From positions 186,001-250,000 of the forward strand of contig MPMM01000001.1 of the NCBI GenBank assembly GCA_002238505.1: a DNA stretch of 64,000 nt. Reading direction: 5' to 3'. Both the position numbers and the translations under genes were made by a program. The notes below the pieces were generated by a model. The model did no database searches, had not been told where the DNA came from, and saw only the letters and a program-made list of their open reading frames with translations. Below are positions 47,501-55,491 of the stretch, one piece after another. Numbering within the stretch: the first letter of the stretch is position 1; the number at the start of each line of letters is the position of its first letter. The stretch comes from SAR202 cluster bacterium bin22 (GTDB taxonomy: Bacteria; Chloroflexota; Dehalococcoidia; Lucifugimonadales; UBA3495).

Positions 47501-47793
47501 CTTTGATTGTGGGTGGACGAGTACGTATCCGGCCTATATTGATGACGGCGTTCACCACTACATTTGCGCTGTTGCCCCTCGCCCTGTCCGGAGAAGACAG
47601 CACCGGTATCATTGGGGCTGAACTGGCCACGGTGGTAATAGGGGGCTTGATTAGTTCAACCATTCTTACGCTGATAGTGGTACCCATCGCATATACCCTG
47701 ATGCACAGCTCCATCCCAGGCATTCCGTCGAAAATCAGGTCAGTTTTGAACAGAATGCGACAGCCGGCCGGCGGGTTGGGCAGTTCTACTTGA
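44596..47793 (+). CDS. RND-family efflux pump (AcrB/MexB-like)
   Basis: This 1065-residue inner-membrane RND protein begins RLALRRSSVTMLVIVLLLVG with the first transmembrane helix. Two large extracytoplasmic loops separate it from the first bundle (LGFIFAVTAVFIFLLN, AIIAISIPLSVLGGVILMNV) and the proton-relay pair in AVGRVVDDSIVVLENMY. The second bundle contains VFLAMAAGVIMVYLVMVASLG and GIVVTNAIVLITFVEQL. The Lys of helix 10 in AcrB is not present at the corresponding point. The start TTG has AGGAGG eight bases upstream. It should be driven by the proton gradient. Chloroflexota are usually considered monoderm, so export across an outer membrane is uncertain. Confidence 0.93.
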   Translation: MTFLTRLALRRSSVTMLVIVLLLVGGVLAYNDLERELFPEIGFPNITITAFYPTADPETIVREVTDPIEDAIAGMDGLEDIQSTSEQNVSSVLATFEFGRDLEQTERDIESKINGIQFPSGVEFTTVSRISNDTFPVMQLSIAGDRDIASLQRILDDMVVPSIEGIQGVFEVFLQGRVDERIAVTVDTEKLQDLGFSMNHVSSAISANNIGIPAGSITDGSTTFPVRATHQLGSIQDIEGLVIGYEQVALPDSNQGGPGPRDSQGQRPVLLSDVATVEIGTSEASGLARTMGKPSLNLWIIKEPDANTLDVTDGVSEVLDGLELPPDVEVLELSNNGPIVEESLESLLREGLLGFIFAVTAVFIFLLNTRPTLWRGLALTLRPTAIIAISIPLSVLGGVILMNVTSISLNFMSLAGLAIAVGRVVDDSIVVLENMYRHIQQGEDRMAAAINGTQEVGAAIVASTLTTVVVFIPLAFIQGLVGEFFTPFALSVSYALVSSTVVALTAVPVLGAALLRPGDIPEIEEDDLRLGRETWLQRLYAPLLAWSLGHKFIGLTAAIVITLSSVSLVTIIPITFFPGGTPEYLYLNIEQEQGTSVSRTFEQVERIELILDDFVAEGPLTLYQVSIGQPAGEFDAGLGTGSLHLAGFTMRVAEDAPQDIAELVRARLPQPDEGVRYFLEEVSSGPPTEDLEIRVTGSSFTDISVVAEELEARLVTIGEVANLKSSVSQAREEVTIRIDNLKAAQYGLDTRSVAQQISQYSVGRAVTEIDVDEVTLDVVVRGQPEDLDDIEKIRDLEIEGPAGPVKLGSISEIGIERGPVAVTRYDGQRSATITGSITAVDTQAVGAEVQYAIDGLVLPPGVEVISGGIFDQVNEGFQDVFLAMAAGVIMVYLVMVASLGSLRNPFIIVFSLPFAVVGAMIALAITGRTLSLSAMMGFLLLIGIVVTNAIVLITFVEQLRERGLSVYDALIVGGRVRIRPILMTAFTTTFALLPLALSGEDSTGIIGAELATVVIGGLISSTILTLIVVPIAYTLMHSSIPGIPSKIRSVLNRMRQPAGGLGSST

Positions 47794-47853
47794 CGACGTG
47801 TGCACAGTAAAAGGTCGGATACTACAGAGTCCTATTATTCGAGGTAAGTCATT

Positions 47854-49926
47854 GTGTTCCTAGGCACCAGGCGGCCAACTTTATCTCGCACCCTTACGAC
47901 CCGGTTACTTATCCTGCCAGGCGTCTTATTGTTGATCGCCGGCATCCTGGCCTGTGGCGGAGACTCGAACGGCTCCACCACAGAGGCTACTGAAGTGGCA
48001 GCGCCGGTTGAATCGTCGGGCGACTTATCTTCTGCAGATCCCAGGCAGGTTAACGTAGAGGGACGGTTGCACTTTCCTCTAAGGACAATTCTGACTTTTG
48101 AGAGAGCAGGGGAGGTTGAGAAGGTGTTGGTTGGCGCTGGAGAATCCGTCACCAGCGGCCAAGTTCTTGCCCGCCTGAATTCCGACCACTTTCCGGTACT
48201 GGAAGAAGAGGTGGCCAGGCTCCGCTTCCAGATTGCTGACGCGAGAAACAACATTAAGCTGATTAATCTGGACTATTCCGGCGAGCCGTTGCTTGTGGCA
48301 CAAAGGGACGAAAGCGTTGCCCGCCTTGAGCTGGCCAATACCCAGGCGCAGGACTTGCTGGGCGATATAGACCAGGGCTACAGCGACCGCCTGACTGCCG
48401 CCAAATCTGAGCGGGACCAGGCTCAGGTGGCTTTTGATGCCGCCACTGATGCCCTGGCAGACGTCCGCCGCGACCTGGATGCAGACCATGAACAGGTGCT
48501 GGTCGCGGCGGAACAAGCCAAAGCCGATGCCGAACTGGCGCTGGATGTGGCCAGGGAACGACTGGAGGACTACCGGGAAGACTTGAGCGATGAAGCGATT
48601 CGCGCTGGCGACCAGGTTACCCAGGCGGAACTGGCCCTGGACCAGGCGGTGGACCGGCTGGAAGACTACCAGGAGGATATACAGCAGGGAACAATCCGGT
48701 CCCGTGACCAGGTCACCGAAGCGGAACTGGCTCTTGACTTGAGCCGCGATGCGCTCAAGGACTTTCTGGATGAGCACAATCGGCGGGTGATTCGCGCGCG
48801 GACTATGGTAGGCGCGGCCGATGCGGCTCTGGATTCGGCCAAGGCTCCTTTAACCCAGTTCCTGCGCGAGCCCATTCGGGATACGGAATTAGATGGCAAT
48901 CCCGTGGACATTCCGAAGTTGAACAGTCTGCAGGCCGCTGTTGACCTGGCCGAAGCCAACCTGGTCAAGGCAGAAGAGGACCTGTCCGAACTGGAAGAAG
49001 GCCCCGATGCCCTGCGGATTCAGGAACTTCGTTCCAACGTGTCCGTGGCCGAACTGAACTTGTCCCAGGCCAGGGACGACCTGGCTGAGCTGGAGGAAGG
49101 TCCGGACCCGGTACTGCTGCAGGAGTTGAACTCCAATGTAACGGTCGCAACCCTGAATCTGGAGAGGGCAAGAGATGCATTGGCAGAGCTGGAGGAGGGA
49201 CCCGACATCCTGGTCTTGAACCAGTTGCAATCACGGGTAAATCTCGCCGAGGTCAACCTGGAGCAGGCCCGAAAAAAACTCACTGAGGCACAGGAGGGCC
49301 CGGACGAACTAATAGTGCCCAACCTTGAAGTTAACATTACTTTGGCGCAACGCCGCCTTGACCTCGCCGAGCGAGAACTGCAAGACCTGATAGAAGATGG
49401 TCCAGACCGGGATTCGGTGGAATTGACGGAGCTCCAGATTTCCAGTCGACTGGCACAGATCAACGAACTGTTTAGAGGGCCAGATGCGGTCAAGCAGGCC
49501 CAGATAACTTCCCTGGAAGCCACGATTGACAGGTCCCTCGAGCGAATAGGTGACATCGAGGAAGAAATGGCAGAGTACAGACTGGTCGCCCCTGCCGACG
49601 GAATTGTTTACCTGGTGAACGTTGAAGAGGACGACCAGGTCAGCAAACACTCGCAGGTCATGGAGTTGCTGGACCCAACTGAAGTGAGGGTGAAGGGATT
49701 CGTGGATGCCAGCGACGTCAAGCACGTGGCTGTTGGTTCGCAGGCGCTGGTTAAGCTCGAATCCTTGCCGGGACAGGAACTGGCTGGTTCGGTTACATAT
49801 CTGGCTGAAGATCCACGTACAGAAAGAGGAGTCATCAGTTACGAGATTGTGGTCCAGGTAAGTCTGGAACCGGGACAGCAGGTGCCTTACAGTCTGAGCG
49901 CTGTAGATGCGGTGGTGCTGCCGTGA
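47854..49926 (+). CDS. Lipoprotein RND membrane fusion protein with extended coiled coil
   Basis: This 690-residue adaptor starts at GTG with GAGGTAAG upstream. The lipobox GILAC has Cys34. A half-lipoyl segment (VEKVLVGAGESVTSGQVLARL) is joined by a very long coiled-coil hairpin (about 110-580) to the second half-lipoyl (YRLVAPADGIVYLVNVEEDDQV) and the beta-barrel (VKLESLPGQELAGSVTYLAED). Near 381-515 there are four tandem 33-residue repeats, each beginning EEGPD or QEGPD. RND adaptors usually have about 380 residues; this hairpin is far longer. It follows the pump by 60 bases and makes the same transcript. Confidence 0.9.
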   Translation: MFLGTRRPTLSRTLTTRLLILPGVLLLIAGILACGGDSNGSTTEATEVAAPVESSGDLSSADPRQVNVEGRLHFPLRTILTFERAGEVEKVLVGAGESVTSGQVLARLNSDHFPVLEEEVARLRFQIADARNNIKLINLDYSGEPLLVAQRDESVARLELANTQAQDLLGDIDQGYSDRLTAAKSERDQAQVAFDAATDALADVRRDLDADHEQVLVAAEQAKADAELALDVARERLEDYREDLSDEAIRAGDQVTQAELALDQAVDRLEDYQEDIQQGTIRSRDQVTEAELALDLSRDALKDFLDEHNRRVIRARTMVGAADAALDSAKAPLTQFLREPIRDTELDGNPVDIPKLNSLQAAVDLAEANLVKAEEDLSELEEGPDALRIQELRSNVSVAELNLSQARDDLAELEEGPDPVLLQELNSNVTVATLNLERARDALAELEEGPDILVLNQLQSRVNLAEVNLEQARKKLTEAQEGPDELIVPNLEVNITLAQRRLDLAERELQDLIEDGPDRDSVELTELQISSRLAQINELFRGPDAVKQAQITSLEATIDRSLERIGDIEEEMAEYRLVAPADGIVYLVNVEEDDQVSKHSQVMELLDPTEVRVKGFVDASDVKHVAVGSQALVKLESLPGQELAGSVTYLAEDPRTERGVISYEIVVQVSLEPGQQVPYSLSAVDAVVLP

Positions 49927-49973
49927 TATTACAATAGAGTCCCACCAACCCACGAGAGATTCAGGAGGCTGCC

Positions 49974-50174
49974 ATGCGGATACCTCTGTTTAGTAAGGGT
50001 GGCAAAAGAGAGATCGACCCGGTGTGCGATATGCAGGTGGACACAGGAAAGCCACCAGGCGGCTCGTTCGAATACCAGGGAACTACTTACTACTTTTGTG
50101 GGCCGGGCTGCAACCGTGCCTTCCAGCGGGAACCCGAGGCTTACCTGTCCGGGGAAAAGAAGATCCAGATGTGA
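49974..50174 (+). CDS. YHS-domain protein
   Basis: This 66-residue protein is a single YHS domain: DPVCDMQVDTGKPPGGS and YYFCGPGCNRAFQREPEAYL, with the conserved Cys pair CGPGC. YHS domains bind metal ions and occur in Cu/Ag export ATPases and monooxygenase subunits. GGAGG stands six bases before the ATG. It ends the RND run and may be a metal chaperone or sensor for it. The remainder of the intergenic sequence to the terminator carries no gene. Confidence 0.85.
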   Translation: MRIPLFSKGGKREIDPVCDMQVDTGKPPGGSFEYQGTTYYFCGPGCNRAFQREPEAYLSGEKKIQM

Positions 50175-50361
50175 TGCGCAACACCGGAGACTAACTGCCA
50201 GCATCGCCTCGGGGAATCGTAGTCGGAATGGTACCTGTACGACAGGTGGTCTCCCGGACTTGGCAAGGAGACCTAAGTCGAGGTGGACTCCAATTCCTTT
50301 ATTCTAAAGCTCTTGAAATGGCGGGCTGAGTGTAGCTCCCATTCCTGGATAAGTGATTTAC

Positions 50362-50393
50362 ACGGAACAGGCATCATACGACGCCTGTTCCGT
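50362..50393. terminator. Terminator hairpin between convergent genes
   Basis: ACGGAACAGGC pairs with GCCTGTTCCGT around a 10-base loop, between the YHS gene and the minus-strand lyase. CCTGTTG follows. Confidence 0.7.
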
Positions 50394-50413
50394 CCTGTTG
50401 CTGCCACCGATCT

Positions 50414-51301
50414 CTACAGTCCCACGCTTTTGGCCAGTTGGTGAAATTCGCTGCGAGTTTCGTCGGTGATCTGTGGGCCGGGATGGCGCACTCGCCCACA
50501 GGAAATCAGTCCCCGTTGCTGCAGGGCATACTTGCGAATCCCCACGCCAATGCCTTCTTGGAATTCGAAAAGCAGCAGAGGCAGGTGCTTGTAGAAAACT
50601 TCTTCCGCCTGTTTGCGATCCCCCTCAGCCATGTGGCGGCAGATGGACACCAGTACTTCCGGATAGGCGAACCCGGTCATGGCTCCGGCCGAACCACGGG
50701 TTAGCTCGTCCAGCAGGTACATACCTCCCAGACCGCCGAAAATGGCCAGGTCGTCGCCGGCCAGAGCCCGTATGGCCGTAATTTTTGTGGGGGTGGGAGG
50801 GTCTTCCAGCTTCAGGTATTGGACAGAGGGTATTTCCTGAAACAGTCGAGCAATGAAAGGCGGGGCCATGTGGACACCCGAAGTTTGGGGATAGTCCTGC
50901 ACCACAATGGGGATATCCACGGCTCCCGCGATGCGGTTGTAATGGGTGAACAAGGAATCGGGGTTGGGCTTACCCATGGCCGGCGCCGAAATCATCACCG
51001 CCGCTGCGCCCAGTTCCTGGGCTTCCAGGCTGTAAGCGAGGGTGGCGGATGTCCCGGCTGCCGTTGTGCCAAGCGTAACCGGCATGCCCCGGGAATTGGA
51101 AATAACTTCCTTGGCTACGGCCTTTCGCTCGGCATCAGTCAGGCGAGCCGCCTCTCCAGTTACGCCCAGGGCAACCACACCTTCACAGCCGGAGGTGTAA
51201 GCCTTTTCCATCAGGTTGCCGATGGACTCCAGGTCCAGTTCTTCGTTTTCCTTGAAGGGAGTTGCCAGCATCCAGTGGACGCCGGAAAACTTGTCTGCCA
51301 T
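50414..51301 (-). CDS. Dihydrodipicolinate synthase-family (DapA-like) lyase/aldolase
   Basis: This 295-residue TIM-barrel class I aldolase contains FSGVHWMLATPFKENEELDLE, the GVTGEAARLTDAE motif (pyruvate carboxylate site), VVQDYPQTSG (the Tyr) and VQYLKLEDPPTPTK with the Schiff-base Lys. It lacks the lysine-specific Thr-Tyr pattern of true DapA and belongs with KDG aldolase/N-acetylneuraminate lyase-type members. AGGAG precedes the ATG at 51301, so upstream ATGs at 51343 and 51370 are rejected. Confidence 0.87.
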   Translation of the reverse strand: MADKFSGVHWMLATPFKENEELDLESIGNLMEKAYTSGCEGVVALGVTGEAARLTDAERKAVAKEVISNSRGMPVTLGTTAAGTSATLAYSLEAQELGAAAVMISAPAMGKPNPDSLFTHYNRIAGAVDIPIVVQDYPQTSGVHMAPPFIARLFQEIPSVQYLKLEDPPTPTKITAIRALAGDDLAIFGGLGGMYLLDELTRGSAGAMTGFAYPEVLVSICRHMAEGDRKQAEEVFYKHLPLLLFEFQEGIGVGIRKYALQQRGLISCGRVRHPGPQITDETRSEFHQLAKSVGL

Positions 51302-51388
51302 TACCTGCTCCTGTAGTTTTACTATTGAAACGCCGGGCTGCATTATAACCCAGCCAATCCCCTTTCTCACGGAGAAGCTGATTGCGTT

Positions 51389-51436
51389 CAGGGCTATCGC
51401 GCTTTAATTTTGAATGTGCATTTGAGCGGGAGTTAT
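51389..51436. repeat. Direct repeat, copy 1
   Basis: It shares CAGGGC-AT-GCGCTTTAAT and TTTGAATGTG, then ATTT and GGGAGT, with copy 2 at 51912-51960 (about 85% identical by eye). Confidence 0.6.
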
Positions 51437-51766
51437 GACTCTCGCCTGAGTGCATTGCCAAAATTTCGGACCGACAGCCTGGTGACCCCCTTGCTGAGAG
51501 TGAGTTCCGGGGAAAATGAAAAAAGCCTGTTAAATCCTGTCATTTCCAAGCATTTCGTATCTGAATACCACTGCTTCGTGACAGGAAATCAGGGTCCGAT
51601 GACAGGGTGTACCGCCACTGTTTCGTATGGAGTCCTGCGCTCCGGGATGCCGGTTGAGGGGCTTCCTGCGGGGCCTGCCCGGGTTCTGCAGTTTAGAAGT
51701 TATCTTAAAACTGGTACGTTGAATACCAACAAGTCCTTCTGGCAACCGGTTCACCCCCACCCTAAC

Positions 51767-51840
51767 CCTCCCCCGTCAAGGGGGAGGGGACTCTTGGGAC
51801 AGACCCTCCCTCTTAAAGAGGGGAGGGGACTCTTGAGCTA
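51767..51840. repeat. Two tandem C-rich/G-rich hairpins
   Basis: CCCTCCCCCGTCAAGGGGGA and a second unit with CCCTCCCTCTTAAAGAGGGG are each followed by GGGACTCTTG. They are probably copies of one dispersed repeat unit. Each folds on itself. Confidence 0.55.
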
Positions 51841-51911
51841 GTCTCTTAATTGTCAGAATAGGGAAGGGTTTGGCAACATGGCAAGGTGGGATTGTCATTA
51901 ATTCCGAATGC

Positions 51912-51960
51912 CAGGGCAATGGCGCTTTAATTTTGAATGTGTATTTAGCTGGGAGTCATG
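51912..51960. repeat. Direct repeat, copy 2
   Basis: Partner of 51389-51436. The two flank a 475-bp segment with no gene. Confidence 0.6.
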
Positions 51961-52207
51961 TCGTCATGATCCCTTCGGCAGGCGCAGGATAGACTTTGCC
52001 GAAGGGCCCGAAATCCTTCCCCAAAGCCCTGTTGTGGGTCCAAGTGTTGGCTTGTGGGGAGGAGTTTAGATTCTTCACTTCGTTCAGAATGACAGCCTGG
52101 GTAGTTCGGGATGACAGCCCTGGTAGTTCGGGATGATAATCCATTAGAACGCGATTACCCTGTGTTTGCGTTAGAATACTGAAAATTCCGCCTGGGAGAT
52201 GAACGAG

Positions 52208-52609
52208 ATGGAAGACCGGAGCAGCATATACCCCACCCAGCACATTGGCGCCACCATTATGGTGGTCATGATGGAAGTTGATCCAGAGGATGAAGAGGTG
52301 TTCAACCGTTGGTACGACGAAGAACACCTGCTAGAGAGGCTGGAGATTCCCGGCTACATCAGCGCCCGGCGGTTCAAGCTGGAAGAAGGCAATGGGATGC
52401 TTAACTACCTGTGCATCTGGGAACTGGAAGACCCCAGCCCACTGCAAAGCGAAATGTACCAAGAACAGCGGGCCCGAATTACCGAACTTCACCAGCGTGC
52501 CAACGAGGTCATCAAGCAACGGGCCAGGGGAGTTTACCGGCAAATTTTCCCGGCGGAAGGTGCGTTTGAAGACCACTCGGGGTTCCATCCGGAGCTGGTA
52601 GGGGAGTAG
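52208..52609 (+). CDS. Small dimeric alpha/beta-barrel-like protein
   Basis: This 133-residue protein starts at the ATG at 52208 because GGGAGA lies eight bases before it. Sequence features are IGATIMVVMMEVDPEDEEVFNRWYDEEHLLE, then RLEIPGYISARRFKLEEG and LNYLCIWELEDPSPL. The ferredoxin-like fold with a WYDEEHL helix suggests the EthD/antibiotic-biosynthesis monooxygenase-like group. No function is assigned. Confidence 0.65.
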   Translation: MEDRSSIYPTQHIGATIMVVMMEVDPEDEEVFNRWYDEEHLLERLEIPGYISARRFKLEEGNGMLNYLCIWELEDPSPLQSEMYQEQRARITELHQRANEVIKQRARGVYRQIFPAEGAFEDHSGFHPELVGE

Positions 52610-52776
52610 AGGTGGTGCAAACCTTTCATCGATTCCCGTAGCAACCAGCACGATGCTGGTTGGTGAACCACGACACAAGTGAATGAGGAATCCGGGTGTT
52701 CACCCTGGGTGAAGGTTCCAAGCCGGATCCCGACCCAAGGGGAGCAGGCGTTCCTATAGTGTCCTGAAACAAGTTT

Positions 52777-52815
52777 GGGCAGGTCCCCAATTGTATTATT
52801 GGTGGAGACCTGCCC
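52777..52815. terminator. Terminator-like inverted repeat between convergent genes
   Basis: GGGCAGGTC (52777-52785) pairs with GACCTGCCC (52807-52815). An inner CCAAT/ATTGG pairing extends the fold. Confidence 0.6.
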
Positions 52816-52865
52816 GTAAATTTGTCGAAATTACCGTGCCGTTAAGTAGGTTATTCCGGGGATAG

Positions 52866-54233
52866 CTAAATCCTGGTAAGCCGCAATACTTCTCCTATAT
52901 CTTCCACCTGTTCCAGGTTCCAGAGCTTGTCCAGCAGGGTGTCCAGCTGAGATGGGGCCAGCAGGTCATTGGCCAGGGAGCGGAACTTGGCCTCCACTTC
53001 GGCGTCAGACATGGGGTTCTTGTAATGACCCTTGTGGTAGGGGACCTCCGCTGAGTACTTTTCACCGGACCCGGTCAGCACATCCAGCTGGCAGAGCATG
53101 GCTTCAGGGGCGCGCCGGTCGGCCTCGTCGGTGCCTTCGACCTTTACGCGTCCAGTCAGCTCCAGCAAGTCAGGGTTGCGGAAGTATTGCTCGTCAAAGT
53201 GTTGCTGGTGAACTTGTCCGTGAGTTAGAGCTACCGCGACCGTGTACGGCATACTGTGGTCGGCCGTCTCGCGGCTCTTGGGGTCCCACTTCTCCCCGTC
53301 GCCAGCCATGATGTCGATGGCCTTGCGCATCGTCCTGATCTGGACCTCCTCAATGTCGCCCAGCGCCGACGCTGGCATTTGGTCTCGGGCTTCAAGGGCC
53401 GCCTGAACCACAGTTTGCGAATACTGACCCAGGGGGAACCGCTTGATGCTGCACTCGGCTATCTTGAAGGGGACGGCGCCGCCGCCGAAGGTTTCCAGCG
53501 TGTAGGGTTCCTGGGTAACGGCACGGAAGAAGCCGTGTTCGCCCTCAAATATGGGGTCAGGCCCGGTCATTCCCCGCTGGGCAAGCATGGTGGCAAAGAC
53601 GGCGTTGCGGCTGGCATTGGCGTAGGCGCAGCCCTTCCAGTGGGATAATACTCCGCCGCGAGTCTGGCCCAGGGCTATGTTGGGAGCGATACCCAGATTA
53701 AGGGCCTGGCGGGTGGTCTCTTCGTCCAGACCGAGAGAACGGGTGGCTCCCAGTACGCTGGCAATGCATCCGTTTGTGACATGGTCGTAGCCCCGATATC
53801 GCAAGGTAGCGGCGTCGCCCAGGCGACAGAAGGCTTCGTAAGCAGCCACGGTGGCGGTGATGGCCCGCCGCCCGCCCAGGCCTGCCATCTCGGTGGCAGA
53901 CAGGACGGCAGCAATGCTGTCGCTGGGATGCCCCGACTCCTGGCTGGTATAGCCGTCGTTGTAGTCCAGGTAACGAATCATTACCCCGTTGGCGAAGGTG
54001 GCCAGGTCGGGGCTGGAGGTTTGTCCGTTGCCGATTACGGTGCAGGGCTGGCTGCTGGTAACCATCCCGGCCATATCGCGAGCGATCTTGCTGGGCTCGC
54101 TGGTGTAGCCCCCCAGGGCGCAACCAATAGTGTCGATAATCATACGTTTCGCCAGGTGGGCCGTCTCGGAGGGTAATTGACTGTAATGCAGGGCAAAGGT
54201 CCAGGAACTCATCTGCTCAGCAATGGTGGGCAT
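52866..54233 (-). CDS. MmgE/PrpD-family protein
   Basis: This 455-residue protein of the 2-methylcitrate dehydratase family contains MIIDTIGCALGGYTSEPSKIA, VMIRYLDYNDGYTSQESGHPSD, SVLGATRSLGLDEETTRQALN, IKRFPLGQYSQTVVQAALEARD and the C-terminal GYT-like DHSMPYTVAVALTHGQ. Family members dehydrate 2-methylcitrate or act on cis-aconitate-like or itaconate-type compounds. No prpB or prpC is near, so the classical methylcitrate route is not supported. The second PrpD gene here suggests a specialised carbon source. Confidence 0.88.
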   Translation of the reverse strand: MPTIAEQMSSWTFALHYSQLPSETAHLAKRMIIDTIGCALGGYTSEPSKIARDMAGMVTSSQPCTVIGNGQTSSPDLATFANGVMIRYLDYNDGYTSQESGHPSDSIAAVLSATEMAGLGGRRAITATVAAYEAFCRLGDAATLRYRGYDHVTNGCIASVLGATRSLGLDEETTRQALNLGIAPNIALGQTRGGVLSHWKGCAYANASRNAVFATMLAQRGMTGPDPIFEGEHGFFRAVTQEPYTLETFGGGAVPFKIAECSIKRFPLGQYSQTVVQAALEARDQMPASALGDIEEVQIRTMRKAIDIMAGDGEKWDPKSRETADHSMPYTVAVALTHGQVHQQHFDEQYFRNPDLLELTGRVKVEGTDEADRRAPEAMLCQLDVLTGSGEKYSAEVPYHKGHYKNPMSDAEVEAKFRSLANDLLAPSQLDTLLDKLWNLEQVEDIGEVLRLTRI

Positions 54234-54393
54234 GTTTCTTACTCCTCTTTTTACTTACTAGAAGGCTCGGGGTTCTGGTCCATAAATTCCGGAGAGAGCC
54301 GCTAGATCGCTTCTCCCAGGGTTGTGAACTGGTGCAACACCTCTGACTGCCCCAGCAATCTGTAAGTAATAGCTACCAGTTCAAGACCGTGCG

Positions 54394-54981
54394 TTACGGC
54401 CTCCGGTGAAATTCCTCCACCTGGTTCAGGAAGTTGCGCAGCAGGTCGTGGCCGACGGGGGTCATTATGGACTCCGGGTGAAACTGCACTCCCTCCACCG
54501 GATGTTCCTTGTGGCGGAGGCCCATTATGAACCCATTGTCGGTCCATGCGGTCACTTCCAGAGTGTCGGGCAGGGAATCGGGATAGACTACAAGGGAGTG
54601 GTACCGGATGCCCTCGAAGGGGTTAGGCAGGCCGGCCAGAACTCCCTTTCCCGTATGGTGAATTAAAGACGTCTTGCCATGGCGGATTTCTCCGGCCCGG
54701 CCCACTGTACCGCCGTACACTTCGCCCATACACTGATGGCCCAGGCACACTCCTAATACAGGCAGGCGTGGCCCAAAGTGACGAATGGCCTCGCTGGATA
54801 CTCCTGCTTCGGTTGGGGTGCAAGGGCCAGGAGATACCACGATGCCTTCCGGCGCCATCCCCTCAATTTCCTCGATGGTGATCTTGTCGTTGCGTACGGT
54901 CACCACCTCGGCGCCCAGTTCCGAAAGGTACTGGTAAAGGTTGTAAGTGAAACTGTCGTAATTGTCTATCATTAACAACAT
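54394..54981 (-). CDS. trpG: Anthranilate synthase component II (glutamine amidotransferase)
   Basis: This 195-residue protein begins MLLMIDNYDSFTYNLYQYL. It has GIVVSPGPCTPTEAG, nucleophile Cys in LGVCLGHQCMGEVYGG, and His and Glu in VEGVQFHPESIMT. It supplies ammonia from glutamine to TrpE. PabA is nearly the same protein, but pairing with trpE and its T-box favours tryptophan. The ATG at 54981 has GGAGA nine bases upstream. It is the last gene of the operon, with 19 bases after the VOC gene. Confidence 0.93.
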   Translation of the reverse strand: MLLMIDNYDSFTYNLYQYLSELGAEVVTVRNDKITIEEIEGMAPEGIVVSPGPCTPTEAGVSSEAIRHFGPRLPVLGVCLGHQCMGEVYGGTVGRAGEIRHGKTSLIHHTGKGVLAGLPNPFEGIRYHSLVVYPDSLPDTLEVTAWTDNGFIMGLRHKEHPVEGVQFHPESIMTPVGHDLLRNFLNQVEEFHRRP

Positions 54982-55000
54982 CGGTGAATCTCCGGGAGGC

Positions 55001-55441
55001 CTAATACAGTTCCACGAATTCAAGCCAGTTGCCGTCGGGGTCCTGGGCGTACAGCGCCTTGCGCAGCAACTTTCCGCTGTCGTCAAACAGGGAAGCTGGG
55101 GGATTGTTGAAGGAAAGGCCTCGCTGAGACTTGTCCGCATAGAACTCTTCTATGTTCTCAACAAAGAATGCCAGGTGGGATGCCCCGGCGTCGTTCAGAT
55201 GGAGGTGGCCGTCTCCCACGGGCGGGTTAATGTACTGGATCAACTCCAGTTGGTGGCCGTCGCCCAGTTCGACAAAGGCGCCCTTGATGTGGGCGTTGTC
55301 AAATCCCAGTAGCTGGCAGGCAAAGTCGCCGCTACGCTCGGTTCGGCCCACAAGTTTCAGGCCCATTACCTTGGTGTAGAATTCTATAGTCTGGTCTATG
55401 TCCTTGACCACGAAGCCGGTGTGAAACATGGATTTGAGCAT
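55001..55441 (-). CDS. VOC-family protein (glyoxalase I-like) inside the trp operon
   Basis: This 146-residue protein shows MFHTGFVVKDIDQTIEFYTK (His ligand), AFVELGDGHQLELIQYI, AGASHLAFFVENIEEFYAD (His) and YAQDPDGNWLEFVELY (Glu). These suit a glyoxalase or methylmalonyl-CoA epimerase-like enzyme. It sits between trpE and trpG (gaps of 50 and 19 bases), so it should be read with them and controlled by the same T-box. No tryptophan-pathway step fits it. Confidence 0.85.
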   Translation of the reverse strand: MLKSMFHTGFVVKDIDQTIEFYTKVMGLKLVGRTERSGDFACQLLGFDNAHIKGAFVELGDGHQLELIQYINPPVGDGHLHLNDAGASHLAFFVENIEEFYADKSQRGLSFNNPPASLFDDSGKLLRKALYAQDPDGNWLEFVELY

Positions 55442-55491
55442 TTCTTGATTCCTCTATTCTGTCGCTGTTGTGTTATATGTTACCTGTCTGC

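Larger units (their letters stand above)
51302..52207. other. Non-coding region of dispersed repeats
   Basis: About 900 bases. It includes two related 48-49-bp direct repeats (51389-51436, 51912-51960), tandem hairpins at 51767-51840, and GGTAGTTCGGGATGA repeated at about 52098-52135. A frame of 143 codons at 51410-51841 covers the repeats and is not a gene. Confidence 0.6.

Noticed and set aside
51410-51841. 143-codon frame in the repeat-rich gap
   Set aside because: It spans dispersed hairpin repeats, with no ribosome site or family character.
52060-52140. CTTCACTTCGTTCAGAATGACAG-like and GGTAGTTCGGGATGA repeats as CRISPR
   Set aside because: Only two or three irregular copies, no spacers and no cas genes; a dispersed repeat seen in many genomes.
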